In this document: piece after piece, positions 25,401-34,874 of the stretch
How the letters are laid out: each line of letters starts with the position of its first letter
Numbering within the stretch: the stretch's first letter is position 1
Source: Apiosordaria backusii
Lineage: Eukaryota > Ascomycota > Sordariomycetes > Sordariales > Lasiosphaeriaceae
Reading direction: 5' to 3'
Assembly (NCBI GenBank): GCA_030549205.1
Contig: JAUKTV010000007.1
Coordinates: 496,001-560,000, forward strand
DNA length: 64,000 nt
The notes under the pieces: generated by a model
What the model was told of the DNA's origin: nothing
Databases searched by the model: none
Seen by the model: the letters and a program-made list of their open reading frames with translations, nothing else
Translations under genes and position numbers: made by a program

Positions 25401-26586
25401 TACCTGCTAACGCGGGGCTCAAAACCCTCCTTGTTTACTTTCCCCAACCTCACCCTGCATGAGCCGGCATAATTCGACCTGGTATTTCGACCTTTCACCT
25501 CGTTTGCGACCTCAATCGCATCTTGTCTTCGACTTCGGCCTCTCACCTTCAGCTCAAGCTACCCGCCGCGCCCGGCCATTGACCCCACCGCAGCTCTCGA
25601 CTTGGTCCCGGAGCTGGCCATCTGAAGCGACGCTACCACTTGTCACAGCTCCAGGGGGTTACAAGAGGCTCCACATCTGGCACCTCGACTCCCCAGCCCC
25701 AAGAGCTGTTCGCCTTGATTTTACAGGGCCGTCATCGTCAATTCTGGGTCGCCAGTTTGACCGCTCTGCTTTTCTCCTGTGTCTCCTTATAGAAGCGCAG
25801 GGCCCCTGGTCCAGCGATACGGGGATCCCTTCAACGTCCAACGGCGCCCGTTTGAGCTGCTGTTGACAGTTATCGTTGCTGTTGGAACTGCTGCAGTCTC
25901 TCCCGCTCCCGCAGCCGCAGCTGCAGCATCCGGGGAAGACGAACAGATCTGCCATTGCGGGTAAACGACACATGCCAACGAGAGCCGGACGTCGTCGCCA
26001 TGCCCAGTCTCAGAAACCGCAAGCTCACCACCGCCTCTGACTCCCAGCCTCAACTCTCCCTCCTGCCCGCTCGCTCTTAACGAAGAATCGTCTTGTCTGT
26101 TTCACGTGGCTGCTGATTCGCTGTTCAACTTGTACAAATTGCGCTTTGGGACGTTCCCGGTTTCGCTGTATCATATTGGTCAGTACTCATCCAATCGTCA
26201 TGCTCAACATCGGACCAATTCTGATGCCAACTTTACAGTCCCTTCTGTAATTAAAACGGAGCCCTTCTCTGACTGTGGCCCGTGACGCTTGATTTGTGGC
26301 TCCACGGTGAAGCCGAAGCAGAGGCTCTTTGACCATACTAACACAGACCAAGCAGCCCCTTCCGTTTCGGATGCTTTCGACATTTGATGCAGTATACGAT
26401 CAGCTCAAGAACCTATCAGTCATCCTAAACTTCAGTTTTTTCTAGGACCCGGCCCTGCATTCTTCATTCTTGCATCTGGAAGGCAACCTGTCGCACAACT
26501 TTACCTTAACCGAGGACACCTTCTGCTTTGCGTTTACTTAACAAGGCAGGAGGTCACATATCCCACCTTCTCATCCTTCTGGCTTC
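22462..26586. other. Long gene-poor region upstream of the 14-3-3 gene
   Basis: 4.1 kb with no protein I can support. From about 24.9 kb it becomes pyrimidine-rich, like a long fungal 5' leader. A plausible leader intron is 26179-26238 (GTCAGT...TTTACAG). A telomere-like tract lies at 24662-24676. It may hold distal regulatory DNA or a noncoding transcript. Confidence 0.4.
24662..24676. repeat. Interstitial telomere-like repeat
   Basis: ACCCTAACCCTAACC, two and a half units of the CCCTAA fungal telomere repeat, far from any window end. Confidence 0.6.
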
Positions 26587-27498
26587 ATGGCGTCCTCCGA
26601 GGTCGATCAAAAGTTTCTCGGCAAGGCCGCCAAGGCTGTCGAAAACGAAAACCCCCTGCTTGCTTCGGTCCTGTACAAGATCCTTGGACTCTCGATCAAC
26701 CTTTCACATCAGCTCGTCAAGGCCAAGAAACAACGACGACCGGATGGAACCCCTACATCAGCCCAATTGGATCTGTCATTCCATATAATATGGCTCTCTC
26801 GGGAAGGCTTGGTGTTGTTGGAGCAGTATGTGGTGCCAATGGTGGGAGCTTATACCGAGCTCAAGGTGCTCGCATACAAGTTGCGTGCTTCATTCTATCA
26901 CATCTTTGTCCTATTTCACAACACGCCCCCAGTATCTTCGATGGGCGTCAACACACCCGACCCCCAGACGACACCACAATCACGACTGGACAAGGGCAAG
27001 GGGATTGCGAGAGATGACGATGACGATACTCCACCAACCGCAAAACCGAGACGGAATTTCGAAGGAGGGCCAGTCGGTCCACCACCCGGCTTTGGTCCTG
27101 AAACACCATCAGCATTTCTTTTAAAACCTGGCGATTACCTACCGATAGCTCATCAGTACTTCAAGGAGGCTGCAGAGCTTGCCGACAGGATCCTATGGGG
27201 ATCACATTCACTACGGTTATCTGTCAAGACGGAGTACGCTGCCTTTCTCTACGAATGCGTTCACGATGCCGAAGGAAGCCGAAAGCTGGCCAAGGAGACG
27301 GTTGCCCAGGTGTATGATGCCACTGAAGGGATCGACAACGACATGTTCAACGATGCCTGTGAGCTAGTAACGGTTTTGGGGAAGATGATGAAGCGAGGGC
27401 TTAATTCGAGCAACAAGACACAAGCATCAAGTACGGGAACGCAGCCAGCACCGAGAACAGAGCAGGGCGAGGCAAGCGCGCCACCAGGGATGATATAA
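26587..27498 (+). CDS. Divergent 14-3-3 family protein
   Basis: 303 aa, single exon. The 14-3-3 pattern is clear in two blocks. LLEQYVVPMVGAYTELKVLA followed by YKLRASFYHIF matches helices C-E. YFKEAAELADRILWGSHSLR followed by FLYECVHDAEGSRKLAKETV matches helices F-H, including the NFSVFYYEI-like segment. Unlike canonical 14-3-3 proteins it has an insertion of about 60 residues between the blocks, rich in Pro, Asp and Lys, and a Ser/Thr/Pro tail. Some phosphopeptide-groove residues look replaced, so phosphoserine binding should not be assumed. It probably represents the second, filamentous-fungal 14-3-3-like class rather than the essential BMH/RAD24 type. Partners unknown. Confidence 0.82.
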   Translation: MASSEVDQKFLGKAAKAVENENPLLASVLYKILGLSINLSHQLVKAKKQRRPDGTPTSAQLDLSFHIIWLSREGLVLLEQYVVPMVGAYTELKVLAYKLRASFYHIFVLFHNTPPVSSMGVNTPDPQTTPQSRLDKGKGIARDDDDDTPPTAKPRRNFEGGPVGPPPGFGPETPSAFLLKPGDYLPIAHQYFKEAAELADRILWGSHSLRLSVKTEYAAFLYECVHDAEGSRKLAKETVAQVYDATEGIDNDMFNDACELVTVLGKMMKRGLNSSNKTQASSTGTQPAPRTEQGEASAPPGMI

Positions 27499-28860
27499 CG
27501 GATGCGTCAAATTATAATCATAGTTCCTCCTTGTTCCACCATGTTCGACTCACAATCCAACTCGAGCATCTTGCAACACCTATATATCCGGTGATTTTCT
27601 TGCGATTTCCAGCACCAAAACTGGGACAAGCTTTGTTTCGAGATCATCTTTGTATGCATATACTGTATATACGTTTCGGGAGGGGGCAAAGCGGAATGGG
27701 CTAAAACGGAGTTTGCAGTGGATCCTTTTTAATGTTTATTGTGTTTTTGACATTTTTTATACTTCCATGTATGTTTCTCTGTTGTCGATGATACCCGAAG
27801 CGTCGGACTCAGGCGATGGTGTCTTTGTTGTTCCTATTCTGTGTGCTGATGGCGGTTTTAATTGTTGAGTCTGGAGTTTTGTCTTGGTGGATGTGGATTG
27901 TAATTTGGGATTTGGTATTTATGGGAGGAAAACGTGTGTTGATGTTGAGAAAGGGAAGAGGGGGAGGGTGTATTTATGGTAGATTTGACATATTGATGTT
28001 GATTTAAGTGGCATCCTTTGCGTTTCTGGATGCGTGGTTTTGAAGTGATGGTCCTGAATAGCGTCTGCTGGAAAACTTTCGCAACAATGGGCAGCTGAGA
28101 GGCCTGCTGCACTCACATATTTCTCGGGACCTCAAAGAAGAATACTTCACTACTGATCAGGCCGACTCAACCTTAGCGTCCAATTCTTTCACATCTGAAT
28201 CCAACAGCTTCATCAAACACCCAGCGGCATTCCAGCACAATCACCCGATGCTTTCCAACACACCTGAAGCAAAGCATCAACTGGCACTGTATGACAGCAG
28301 TGGCGTCCGCCAAGCATCAAGCCACCAACGGTACGACCATCGGCACAAGGAATGCGGTCAAGGACGGAGATTTTTGCCATCTCCATCAGAGTACGTGTTA
28401 GTTCTCCCTCTCCTAATAACAGACAGATTTTGTTGTTAATGCTTTTTTGTTCCCGATAATTTACTCAGCCAGAACTTGACCCAACAATTAGCTATCAACA
28501 ACTCATCAGCAATGTCACCACAAAGTTAGGGAGAAACAGGAGGTCATTCGGGCCGCGCTCACAAAGCATACAGTACCTGGTGTTGCAGTCTCCTTCGTAT
28601 TTCTCGACCCAACAACAACCGATGACTCGGGGGACCGGCGGAGATGACGGAATCTTGAGAGTCGGGTGACCAAGAGAAGGATAGTTGGGTATCGTGAAAA
28701 AAAGCAGAAGGAGGTTGTGGTTTGGTGCTGGAGGGATAAAATGGCGGATGGAGGCCCGTTCAGATCTTCTCTGCCCCTCATCATCGCACAGTACTCAATC
28801 GGCACATTACAATATCTTACCACACTTTCCCAACTAACGAACCCTTGAAATACCGCCATC
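27499..28860. other. Intergenic, 1.4 kb
   Basis: AT-rich 3' flank of the 14-3-3 gene, then mixed sequence. A short open segment at about 28528-28645 reads like protein (IRAALTKHTVPGVAVSF) but has no start and no conserved partner exon. I do not call it a gene. Confidence 0.4.
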
Positions 28861-29181
28861 ATGGCCTCTCGACAAGCTCCCGCTGGTCTAGTCGACGTGC
28901 CACGTGAGAAACCCGACGATTGGGACGACAGGGAGGAGGTGGCTTGGGAATGCCCCGAATGCGGGGCTACCACCGATATCAACGACAACCTCTGTTCGGG
29001 TGGCTCAATTCACGAAGGCGAGGACAGACCCCTGGAAAAGACCAGAGACTCCGAGGTTCTGAATAAATACAGTGTTGTTCTCGGCACTGTTGACGAGAAA
29101 GAGAGCCAGGCCGACCTCGAAGCAAAGTACGGGAGTGAGGAGCGTTGGCTGAAACACTGGAGTGAACACCATAGAGGATAA
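28861..29181 (+). CDS. Zinc-module protein 1 (106 aa)
   Basis: Single exon, ATG at 28861. One small cysteine module (residues 30-50): W-E-CPEC-x10-CSGGSIHEGE, that is C-x2-C-x10-C with His as possible fourth ligand. The Trp two residues before the first Cys and the CS(T)GG turn are the same as in the gene at 34875-35672, so I place both in one family. The remainder is acidic and charged with no repeats; it is the only member without a low-complexity tail. Function unknown. First member of a seven-gene cluster. Confidence 0.7.
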   Translation: MASRQAPAGLVDVPREKPDDWDDREEVAWECPECGATTDINDNLCSGGSIHEGEDRPLEKTRDSEVLNKYSVVLGTVDEKESQADLEAKYGSEERWLKHWSEHHRG

Positions 29182-29986
29182 GCACTAGGATATAGAGTCC
29201 GTCCTTGTATTTTCGTCTAGAGATATGAGGAAGCGAAGACTTTTGTCTTTGCTGCCCGCCTCATGCTGAGGCTCATTGGGGGTAGATCTGAGTCGTCGAA
29301 AGCACAGTGTTTTGGCGGTGCAACACAGACTCAAGGCATAGTCAACACACTCCCCTTTAGCGCTATCAGATAAAACCGAGGTAGCTTGAATACAATAACG
29401 TCGTAACCTCATTCCTGACCCTCCTCGTCACTTGCTTCGCAACCCAGACCAATAGTAGATACGCCAACCACACCACGTTGTAGGAAAAACATAAAATTCA
29501 AGGGCACCCTATATTTCTGTCTATCTATAATGTATTTCTGTCTTCAAGTTTCTTTTTGCCCTTATCTTCTGCCAAAAATGTCGACACCAGGTCCAACCAG
29601 CCAAAAAATCCCCAAAACAACAAACCACTGCCGACACCAGGTCAAGCCAACCGAAGTAAACCGCGCAGCCAAAATGATGTCAACATCTGATCTATCTATA
29701 ACCTCCCAACCAAAACGAGTAGTAAAGAGCGCACCTATATCCTCATCCCTGAGATCCCCCCAGCTGTCCAGCAGACTGTCCCATCATTAACCATTAACCC
29801 TAACCCTCTCCAAAATCCACCCCTGAGTTTTTGATCAACAAAAAGGGGGAGGGAGGGGGTGATGTAAACAAAGCCAAACCAGACAACGAAATAAAAATTC
29901 CCCCAGCCACAAAAGAATCTCTAAATCCCACCGAACTATTATCCTCCCCAAAAAATGAAAAGTTGCTGTGACTCCCTTGATTCACC
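29182..29986. other. Intergenic with duplicated downstream block
   Basis: 0.8 kb between zinc-module genes 1 and 2. It contains two copies of GACACCAGGTC(AAG) near 29583 and 29633 and the TTAACCCTAACCCT tract at 29794-29807. The same order of motifs recurs at 32.14-32.40 kb. Confidence 0.6.
29794..29807. repeat. Telomere-like tract downstream of zinc-module gene 2
   Basis: TTAACCCTAACCCT. It is followed, towards the gene, by an AAAAGGGGGAGG...TGTAAACAAAG motif. The same block is found after genes 3 and 7. Confidence 0.65.
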
Positions 29987-30974
29987 TCACTTCTTGCTCT
30001 TCCCGCCACCACTGCCCCCCTTATCACCCTTATCCTCCTTCCCACTGCTGCCACCTCCACTTCCAGACGGCCCAGGAGTAGGAGTGGGAGAGTTGGAATC
30101 CTTCCTCCCTTCCTCCCCCCCTTCTTACCACCGCTACCACCGATACCACTACCACTACCACCACTGCCACCACCACGACCACCACGACTAGACGCCTTTT
30201 GCCCAGCGCTTCTCGTCCTAGACGAGATAGGAGTAGGAGCAGGAGCAGGAGCAGGAGCAGGAGAAGAAGACCTCGAAGCAGGCGGGACAGATGGCGAAGC
30301 GGTGCGAGCGCTAGGGGGCTGGTAGTTGCCTGGGTAGGGGTTACCGGTGGGGCCGGCAGTGGAAGTGAGGGAGAGTGAACTCATTGACGTTGTCACTGGA
30401 ATCATAGCAGATGAATCGGTCATGGAGGAGGACCTGCTATGGGGATGGGGTGCAGGGCCGGTGTTTTGTCTACGGGGGACGAAAGTTCCGCGGGCGGGGT
30501 CGAACATTTGTTGTGGTTGTCGCGCCTGGGATGGTGGTGGTGGTGGTGGTGGTGGTTGTTGTTGTTGGTGGTGGGTGGGTTTGGGGGTTGTGCTGCCGCT
30601 TCGGGAGTGGCCTTCTCCAGCAGGTGGTCCATCATGGCTAGAGCGGTAACCGAAGGAGATGTTGTGGTCGACTGGGGGGGGAGGTTGAAAGGAAGCACTC
30701 ATGAGTCGGTCGAGAGAGAATGGTTTGATGGCATCTGGGTCGGCGTAGACTGCATTGACTCCGCCGCCACCGCCGCCGGCTGCGACTGCGACTGCGGCCG
30801 CGCGGGGGGCTGGTGCGGTTCTGTGGCCCTCGGGGGGTGGACGGGTGAGGTGGCGGGGCGTTTACCGTGGGGGTCGTTCTGGTTGGTGCCGCAGTAAACG
30901 CAGATGTTGTTGGGGGTGTCGACGACTTGCCCGCATTCCGGCTTCTTGCACCATTTGATGTCCGGTTTGCTCAT
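29987..30974 (-). CDS. Zinc-module protein 2, low-complexity tail, two homopolymer frameshifts
   Basis: About 329 aa if the frame is restored at two homopolymers: G6 at 30804-30809 and C7 at 30115-30121 (plus strand), each needing one more base. Start MSKPDIKWCKKPECGQ. The module is C-x4-C-x10-C-x2-C (residues 9-28). The long tail is rich in Pro, Ser, Gly and Gln, including poly-Pro, PAPAPAPAP and Gly-Gly-Ser. The frame choice is supported by the neighbour at 32520-33809: GVNAVYADPDA corresponds to GVINPNAVFLAPPG there, and the restored end GDKGGSGGGKSKK matches its Gly/Ser/Lys-rich end. Function unknown; the tail looks disordered and possibly condensate-forming (inference). Confidence 0.62.
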
Positions 30975-31099
30975 TGTGGTGTTGTGGTGTGGGTGTGGAA
31001 GGGTGAAGTATTGACAGGTTTTGAGTGTATGTTGCTTGTGTGTGGTGAGTGTTGCTGGTGAGTGATGTAGAAAAAAAGGGAGGGCGAAGAGCAGCTCGA

Positions 31100-31275
31100 G
31101 GGCAAGGTAGATATACATGGTCTTGGAGAGGGTGGTAGAAGGGTTGACCGACAACTGTGATCATGTTGCCATCAATTGGGGCAAACACTAACATCACCAG
31201 ACATCTTGAAGCAAAACGTGAGAAGGGGCAGATCACCATGCTCGATGGCTGAGCTTCTTGCGGCCGAAAACAGTT
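31100..31275 (-). promoter_or_regulatory. Shared promoter block of zinc-module genes 2 and 3, copy A
   Basis: The motifs GTAGATATACATGGT, ACGTGAGAAGGGGCAGATCAC and CTTGCGGCCGAAAA occur in the same order and at similar spacing as in the block at 33970-34140. Similarity between these noncoding blocks exceeds that of the two coding tails, which suggests conserved regulation or recent segmental duplication. Confidence 0.55.
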
Positions 31276-32140
31276 GAGGCAATTGGGATGGATACTAACG
31301 AGCCTTCTAGCCTGCAAACGCTTGGAAAAACGGCCGCATGATGTTCAACCTCTAGCAGAAAAGAAAGTAGGTAGATGTATGATAGTTCTCTATCAGAGCC
31401 TGCCAAGGCTGTGAAACCAAAGACTCCATCATGTGAGGAGTGGCTGAGTAGCTGGATATAGTTGACGAAATGATGCTTTGACCCATTTTGCCCCTTACGT
31501 ATGACCAAGATCGTGATAGCGAAAGATAATTCCTCACAGAGTCTTTCTCTCGAGCGATCTTTTCAAGGAGGAAGCCATACTTTCTGCAAGGTCACTGTGT
31601 GTGTGGGGCTGTGCCGAGGGTAAGTTTGAGATCAAAGGATTTCTCTCAATCAAGATGGCTACATGTAGATTTATAAGCCTCATACTTATGAGAGGCGCGA
31701 AGAACTATGAGGGAAGACATACTTCTCCACGGTTACCGCAAGTGAAGAGCTCACAGACACTTCTGCAACCATGAAAGTACCTACCCCTCGCTTGTCTTTG
31801 TTCATGTGTACTGATATTTATGTCATGCTTCAGATGCAAGACAGAGTTTATTGAGATGGATAAAGGATGACACAAAAACACTTCGAGATACCGAATAAGT
31901 TGGGGGCAATGTAGCCCTCCTCAATTCTTCTTTCTAGCGCTTCAGTCAAATACCGTAGTGGCAAACAAGAGAATCTACAAAAGAACCTAGTGTGAGGTCA
32001 ACATGTTTCATGGAACATGCTATAATCGGTAGGTAACTCATTGAGAGATGGGATTTCTCACACGACAGGAGTCCGGTGCCAAGGTTGAGAGAGCCGTGTA
32101 GTATTATTGCTCTCTAGCTTCATGTCTTCCAAAGAGTACT

Positions 32141-32192
32141 GACACCAGGTCAAGTACTCAGCTAAAGTTCCTCAACGCGACACCAGGTCAAG
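32141..32192. repeat. GACACCAGGTCAAG, two copies
   Basis: Copies start at 32141 and 32179. Two more lie at 29583 (one mismatch) and 29633 in the matching position after gene 2. Confidence 0.7.
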
Positions 32193-32342
32193 AAACCAAT
32201 ATAAACCACAAAGCAAAGGTCCTGTCAGTACCAGCTACAGTTTATAAGCCCAAAGCCAAAATTACCAAAGAAAAGCATCTATACCCTCCATTTCTATCCC
32301 TGAAAGTCCCAGCCGCCCTGCAGTCTGTCTTAACAGCAACCA

Positions 32343-32356
32343 TTAACCCTAACCCT
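32343..32356. repeat. Telomere-like tract downstream of zinc-module gene 3
   Basis: TTAACCCTAACCCT, followed by CAACAAAAAAGGGGGATG and TGTAAACAAACC before the gene end. Confidence 0.65.
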
Positions 32357-32519
32357 CGCCTCAAACCCAACAAAAAAGGGGGATGTAAACAAACCAAACC
32401 CCCTTTCAAGTTCAACTAAAATATCCGCCTCGCCATCACCTCCCAATCACCCAACTCAGCTCAACTCAGACCAGCCTTTTCTTGGATAGGTACAAGCGAC
32501 CACAACCAAGAAAACTCTC

Positions 32520-33809
32520 TTACTTCCCCTTCTGCCCACCACCACCACTCGTCTTCTTCCCACTGCCACTACCATGACTTCCACCACCACTCTTATCCTT
32601 TCCACTATCACCACCATGACCCCCCCCATCACTGCTCTTCTTCCCACTGCCGCTACCTTGACCCCCATCACCACTCAGAGTCCTATTGCTCCATTCCTTA
32701 CTTCCCGAAGCCTCCTGATCTTCCTTATCGTCATCACCGTTGTCACCCTCAGCAGGCTGAGTAGCAGAGGGCTGGTATTCTTGCGGTTCATTGGTATAGT
32801 AGGTTCCCCAACGAGGGTCGCCCCTGCCCGGGGGCGCAAGAAAGACGGCATTGGGGTTGATGACCCCTTCACCGGAGGGTTGACCGGAGGAGGGTTGACC
32901 GTAGGAGGGTTGAGCGGAGGGTTGAGCGTAGGGTTGAGCAGAGGGTTGAGCAGAGGGTTGAGCGTACTCGTACTGCCCTTGGCCAGAAGATACTGGATAT
33001 TCCCCTCCATAACCACCCCCATAGCCACCGGCAGGGTTAGACTGGCTGGGAGGTTGATATTGGAGACTGGGGGATGGTGTATCCCCCCCCTCGGGAGTGC
33101 TGTAATGCTCGTAGCCAGGATTGATAGGTTGCGGGAGGGGGGGAGCGGCATCGGCGGTGGAGGACATGCTTGACACTGCTGTGGTTACGGCTGACATCAC
33201 GTCGGGCTCAGGACCAGAGACTGGGGCGTCGGGTACTTCAGGCGGTGGCGAGTTTTGTTGGAGGTCTGAGAGGGATATAGGTGGCTCGCCTCTGAGTTTT
33301 CGTTGGTTGTTTACCTCGAGGAGGGCTAGTTGTCTGGTGAATAGTACGTATGGGTTTTCTTGGGGCGGCTGTGGATGGGCTGGTTGTTGCTGCTGAACTG
33401 ACTGCTGAACTGACTGCTGCGTCTGTGCGGCCGAGAGCATTATTGCGTTATGCCGTATCTGCCGAGCAAGTATTTGCTGATCAGCATGTTTCCGCCGCTC
33501 CTCCAACAAACTGCTGCTTTGGGAAGGCTTTTTGATGCCTCCAGATTGACCTTCACTTCTCCCGGGCTGGGCGAAGGTTTGTTTAAGGGGCCCGGGCGGT
33601 GGTGGCAACATGGCTCCGGGAGCATTGGTGATTCCCCCAGTGACCGGAACTGTCTGGGCGTAGATGGTTTCCTTGATGGCTTCTTCTTGAGAAGGTCCGG
33701 CTCTGCGTTCGGGAGGAGACGCGGGGTCCTCGGCTGATCGTTTTCCTTTGCATTTGTTGCATTTGGTGTTGGGGTCAATTTCGGCCTTGCATTTGGGGCA
33801 GAGCGGCAT
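32520..33809 (-). CDS. Zinc-module protein 3 (429 aa), Q/P/G-rich
   Basis: Single exon. It opens with a compact zinc ribbon, MPLCPKCKAEIDPNTKCNKC (C-x2-C-x9-C-x2-C), then a linker with a conserved-looking helical stretch (ENPYVLFTRQLALLEVNNQR), then a disordered region. The region has QPSAQPSAQPYAQPSAQPS repeats, GGYGGGYGG, an acidic stretch, and a Gly/Ser/Lys tail with SGSGKK repeated. No membrane segment or signal peptide. It aligns with protein 2 at GVINPNAVFLAPPG and at the C-terminus. Function unknown; the ribbon could bind nucleic acid or protein. Confidence 0.75.
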   Translation of the reverse strand: MPLCPKCKAEIDPNTKCNKCKGKRSAEDPASPPERRAGPSQEEAIKETIYAQTVPVTGGITNAPGAMLPPPPGPLKQTFAQPGRSEGQSGGIKKPSQSSSLLEERRKHADQQILARQIRHNAIMLSAAQTQQSVQQSVQQQQPAHPQPPQENPYVLFTRQLALLEVNNQRKLRGEPPISLSDLQQNSPPPEVPDAPVSGPEPDVMSAVTTAVSSMSSTADAAPPLPQPINPGYEHYSTPEGGDTPSPSLQYQPPSQSNPAGGYGGGYGGEYPVSSGQGQYEYAQPSAQPSAQPYAQPSAQPSYGQPSSGQPSGEGVINPNAVFLAPPGRGDPRWGTYYTNEPQEYQPSATQPAEGDNGDDDKEDQEASGSKEWSNRTLSGDGGQGSGSGKKSSDGGGHGGDSGKDKSGGGSHGSGSGKKTSGGGGQKGK

Positions 33810-34874
33810 TGTGAGTGCTGAAGTGGGGGAGTTAGCAGGTGCTTGTTTTTGTGACAGCCGAAGTGTTGAAAGTTCGCGAATGTGTATCGTTGTCTATGTG
33901 TAAAGTTGTTGCTGATTGTTGGTGCAGAGGAGAAGGAGAAGGAGAAGTTGTAACTGACGCCAGCGGCAGCGTAGATATACCTGGTATCGCTGGTGACTGT
34001 AAAATGGTAGGCAAGCTGATGACCTCGATACTGTTGCCCTCATCAACCGACAGCCGTTTGCTATTTCGAAACGAGGCGTGAGAAAGGTCAGATCACTACG
34101 TTTGAGAATCAAGCCTCTTGCGGCCGCAAATATTTGAGAAGAGGGGAAGGAGTGACTGAACAGACGGAAATGGCCAAGGGAAGTGACGCTTTGGAACCGC
34201 ATCACACCTACGTACATACAAGTAGGTAATGTCATGATAGGTAGAGATAGAAAGCTTTCACGGAGTAGTTCTACTTGAGGGTTATTTTGATGAGAAACCT
34301 GGGTATACGCATTGCAATGACTTCTTGCAGGATTGTGACGATAGGAAGTCCAGTTGCATCAAGCCAAGCAGCTAAAAAGAAAGAGGAGAAAGAAAAAAAG
34401 TGCCCACTCAGTCATTCCATGCCCGATTTTTCTTCTCCCATCTGCAAGATCCATAGAATAGGAAATTCATCACTTGTTACCTTACCAATCAGTTCGCGCT
34501 GCCCAGCAATCGCAGCTATCCCAACACCATCCCCAAGCATCTCCCCCTGAATTCTGGTCCACAACAAAGGGGAAGTGGAAGGGGGGTGTAAACAAACAAG
34601 TAAAAGACCAACTGAACTTAATAGCTCACAAATCACACAAGAACCCCAGCAGTGAGGAATAATAGACCAAAGTAACCAACAACATGACCAAATCATCTGA
34701 ATGATTAGATCCTCCCTTCATCATCACAGTCCGTGAAGCCAGTCACAGAACCCCATCCACCCCATACACCTTCAACGACAAGAAAAGTAAAGAGCAAAGA
34801 GCGGGAAACACAAGGTTAGGAAATTGGCTCCCCACAAAGGGAGCCTTGGGATCAATAATAAAGTCCACATTGCC
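33810..34874. other. Intergenic, 1.1 kb, between zinc-module genes 3 and 4
   Basis: Holds the promoter of gene 3 (shared block at 33970-34140, including CGTGAGAAAGGTCAGATCAC and CTTGCGGCCGCAAA) and the downstream flank of gene 4. That flank has the AAAGGGGAAG...GGTGTAAACAAACAAG motif at about 34566-34601 but no CCCTAA tract. Confidence 0.55.
33970..34140 (-). promoter_or_regulatory. Shared promoter block, copy B
   Basis: Counterpart of the block at 31100-31275, with GTAGATATACCTGGT, ACCGACA, CGTGAGAAAGGTCAGATCAC and CTTGCGGCCGCAAA in the same order. Confidence 0.55.

Larger units (their letters stand above)
30975..32519. other. Intergenic, 1.5 kb, between zinc-module genes 2 and 3
   Basis: Right of gene 2 this is its promoter. 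The stretch at about 31100-31275, with GTAGATATAC, ACCGACA, CGTGAGAA, CAGATCAC and CTTGCGGCCG, recurs upstream of gene 3. Towards 32.14-32.40 kb lies the downstream block of gene 3. The middle (31.3-32.1 kb) shows no gene. Confidence 0.55.
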
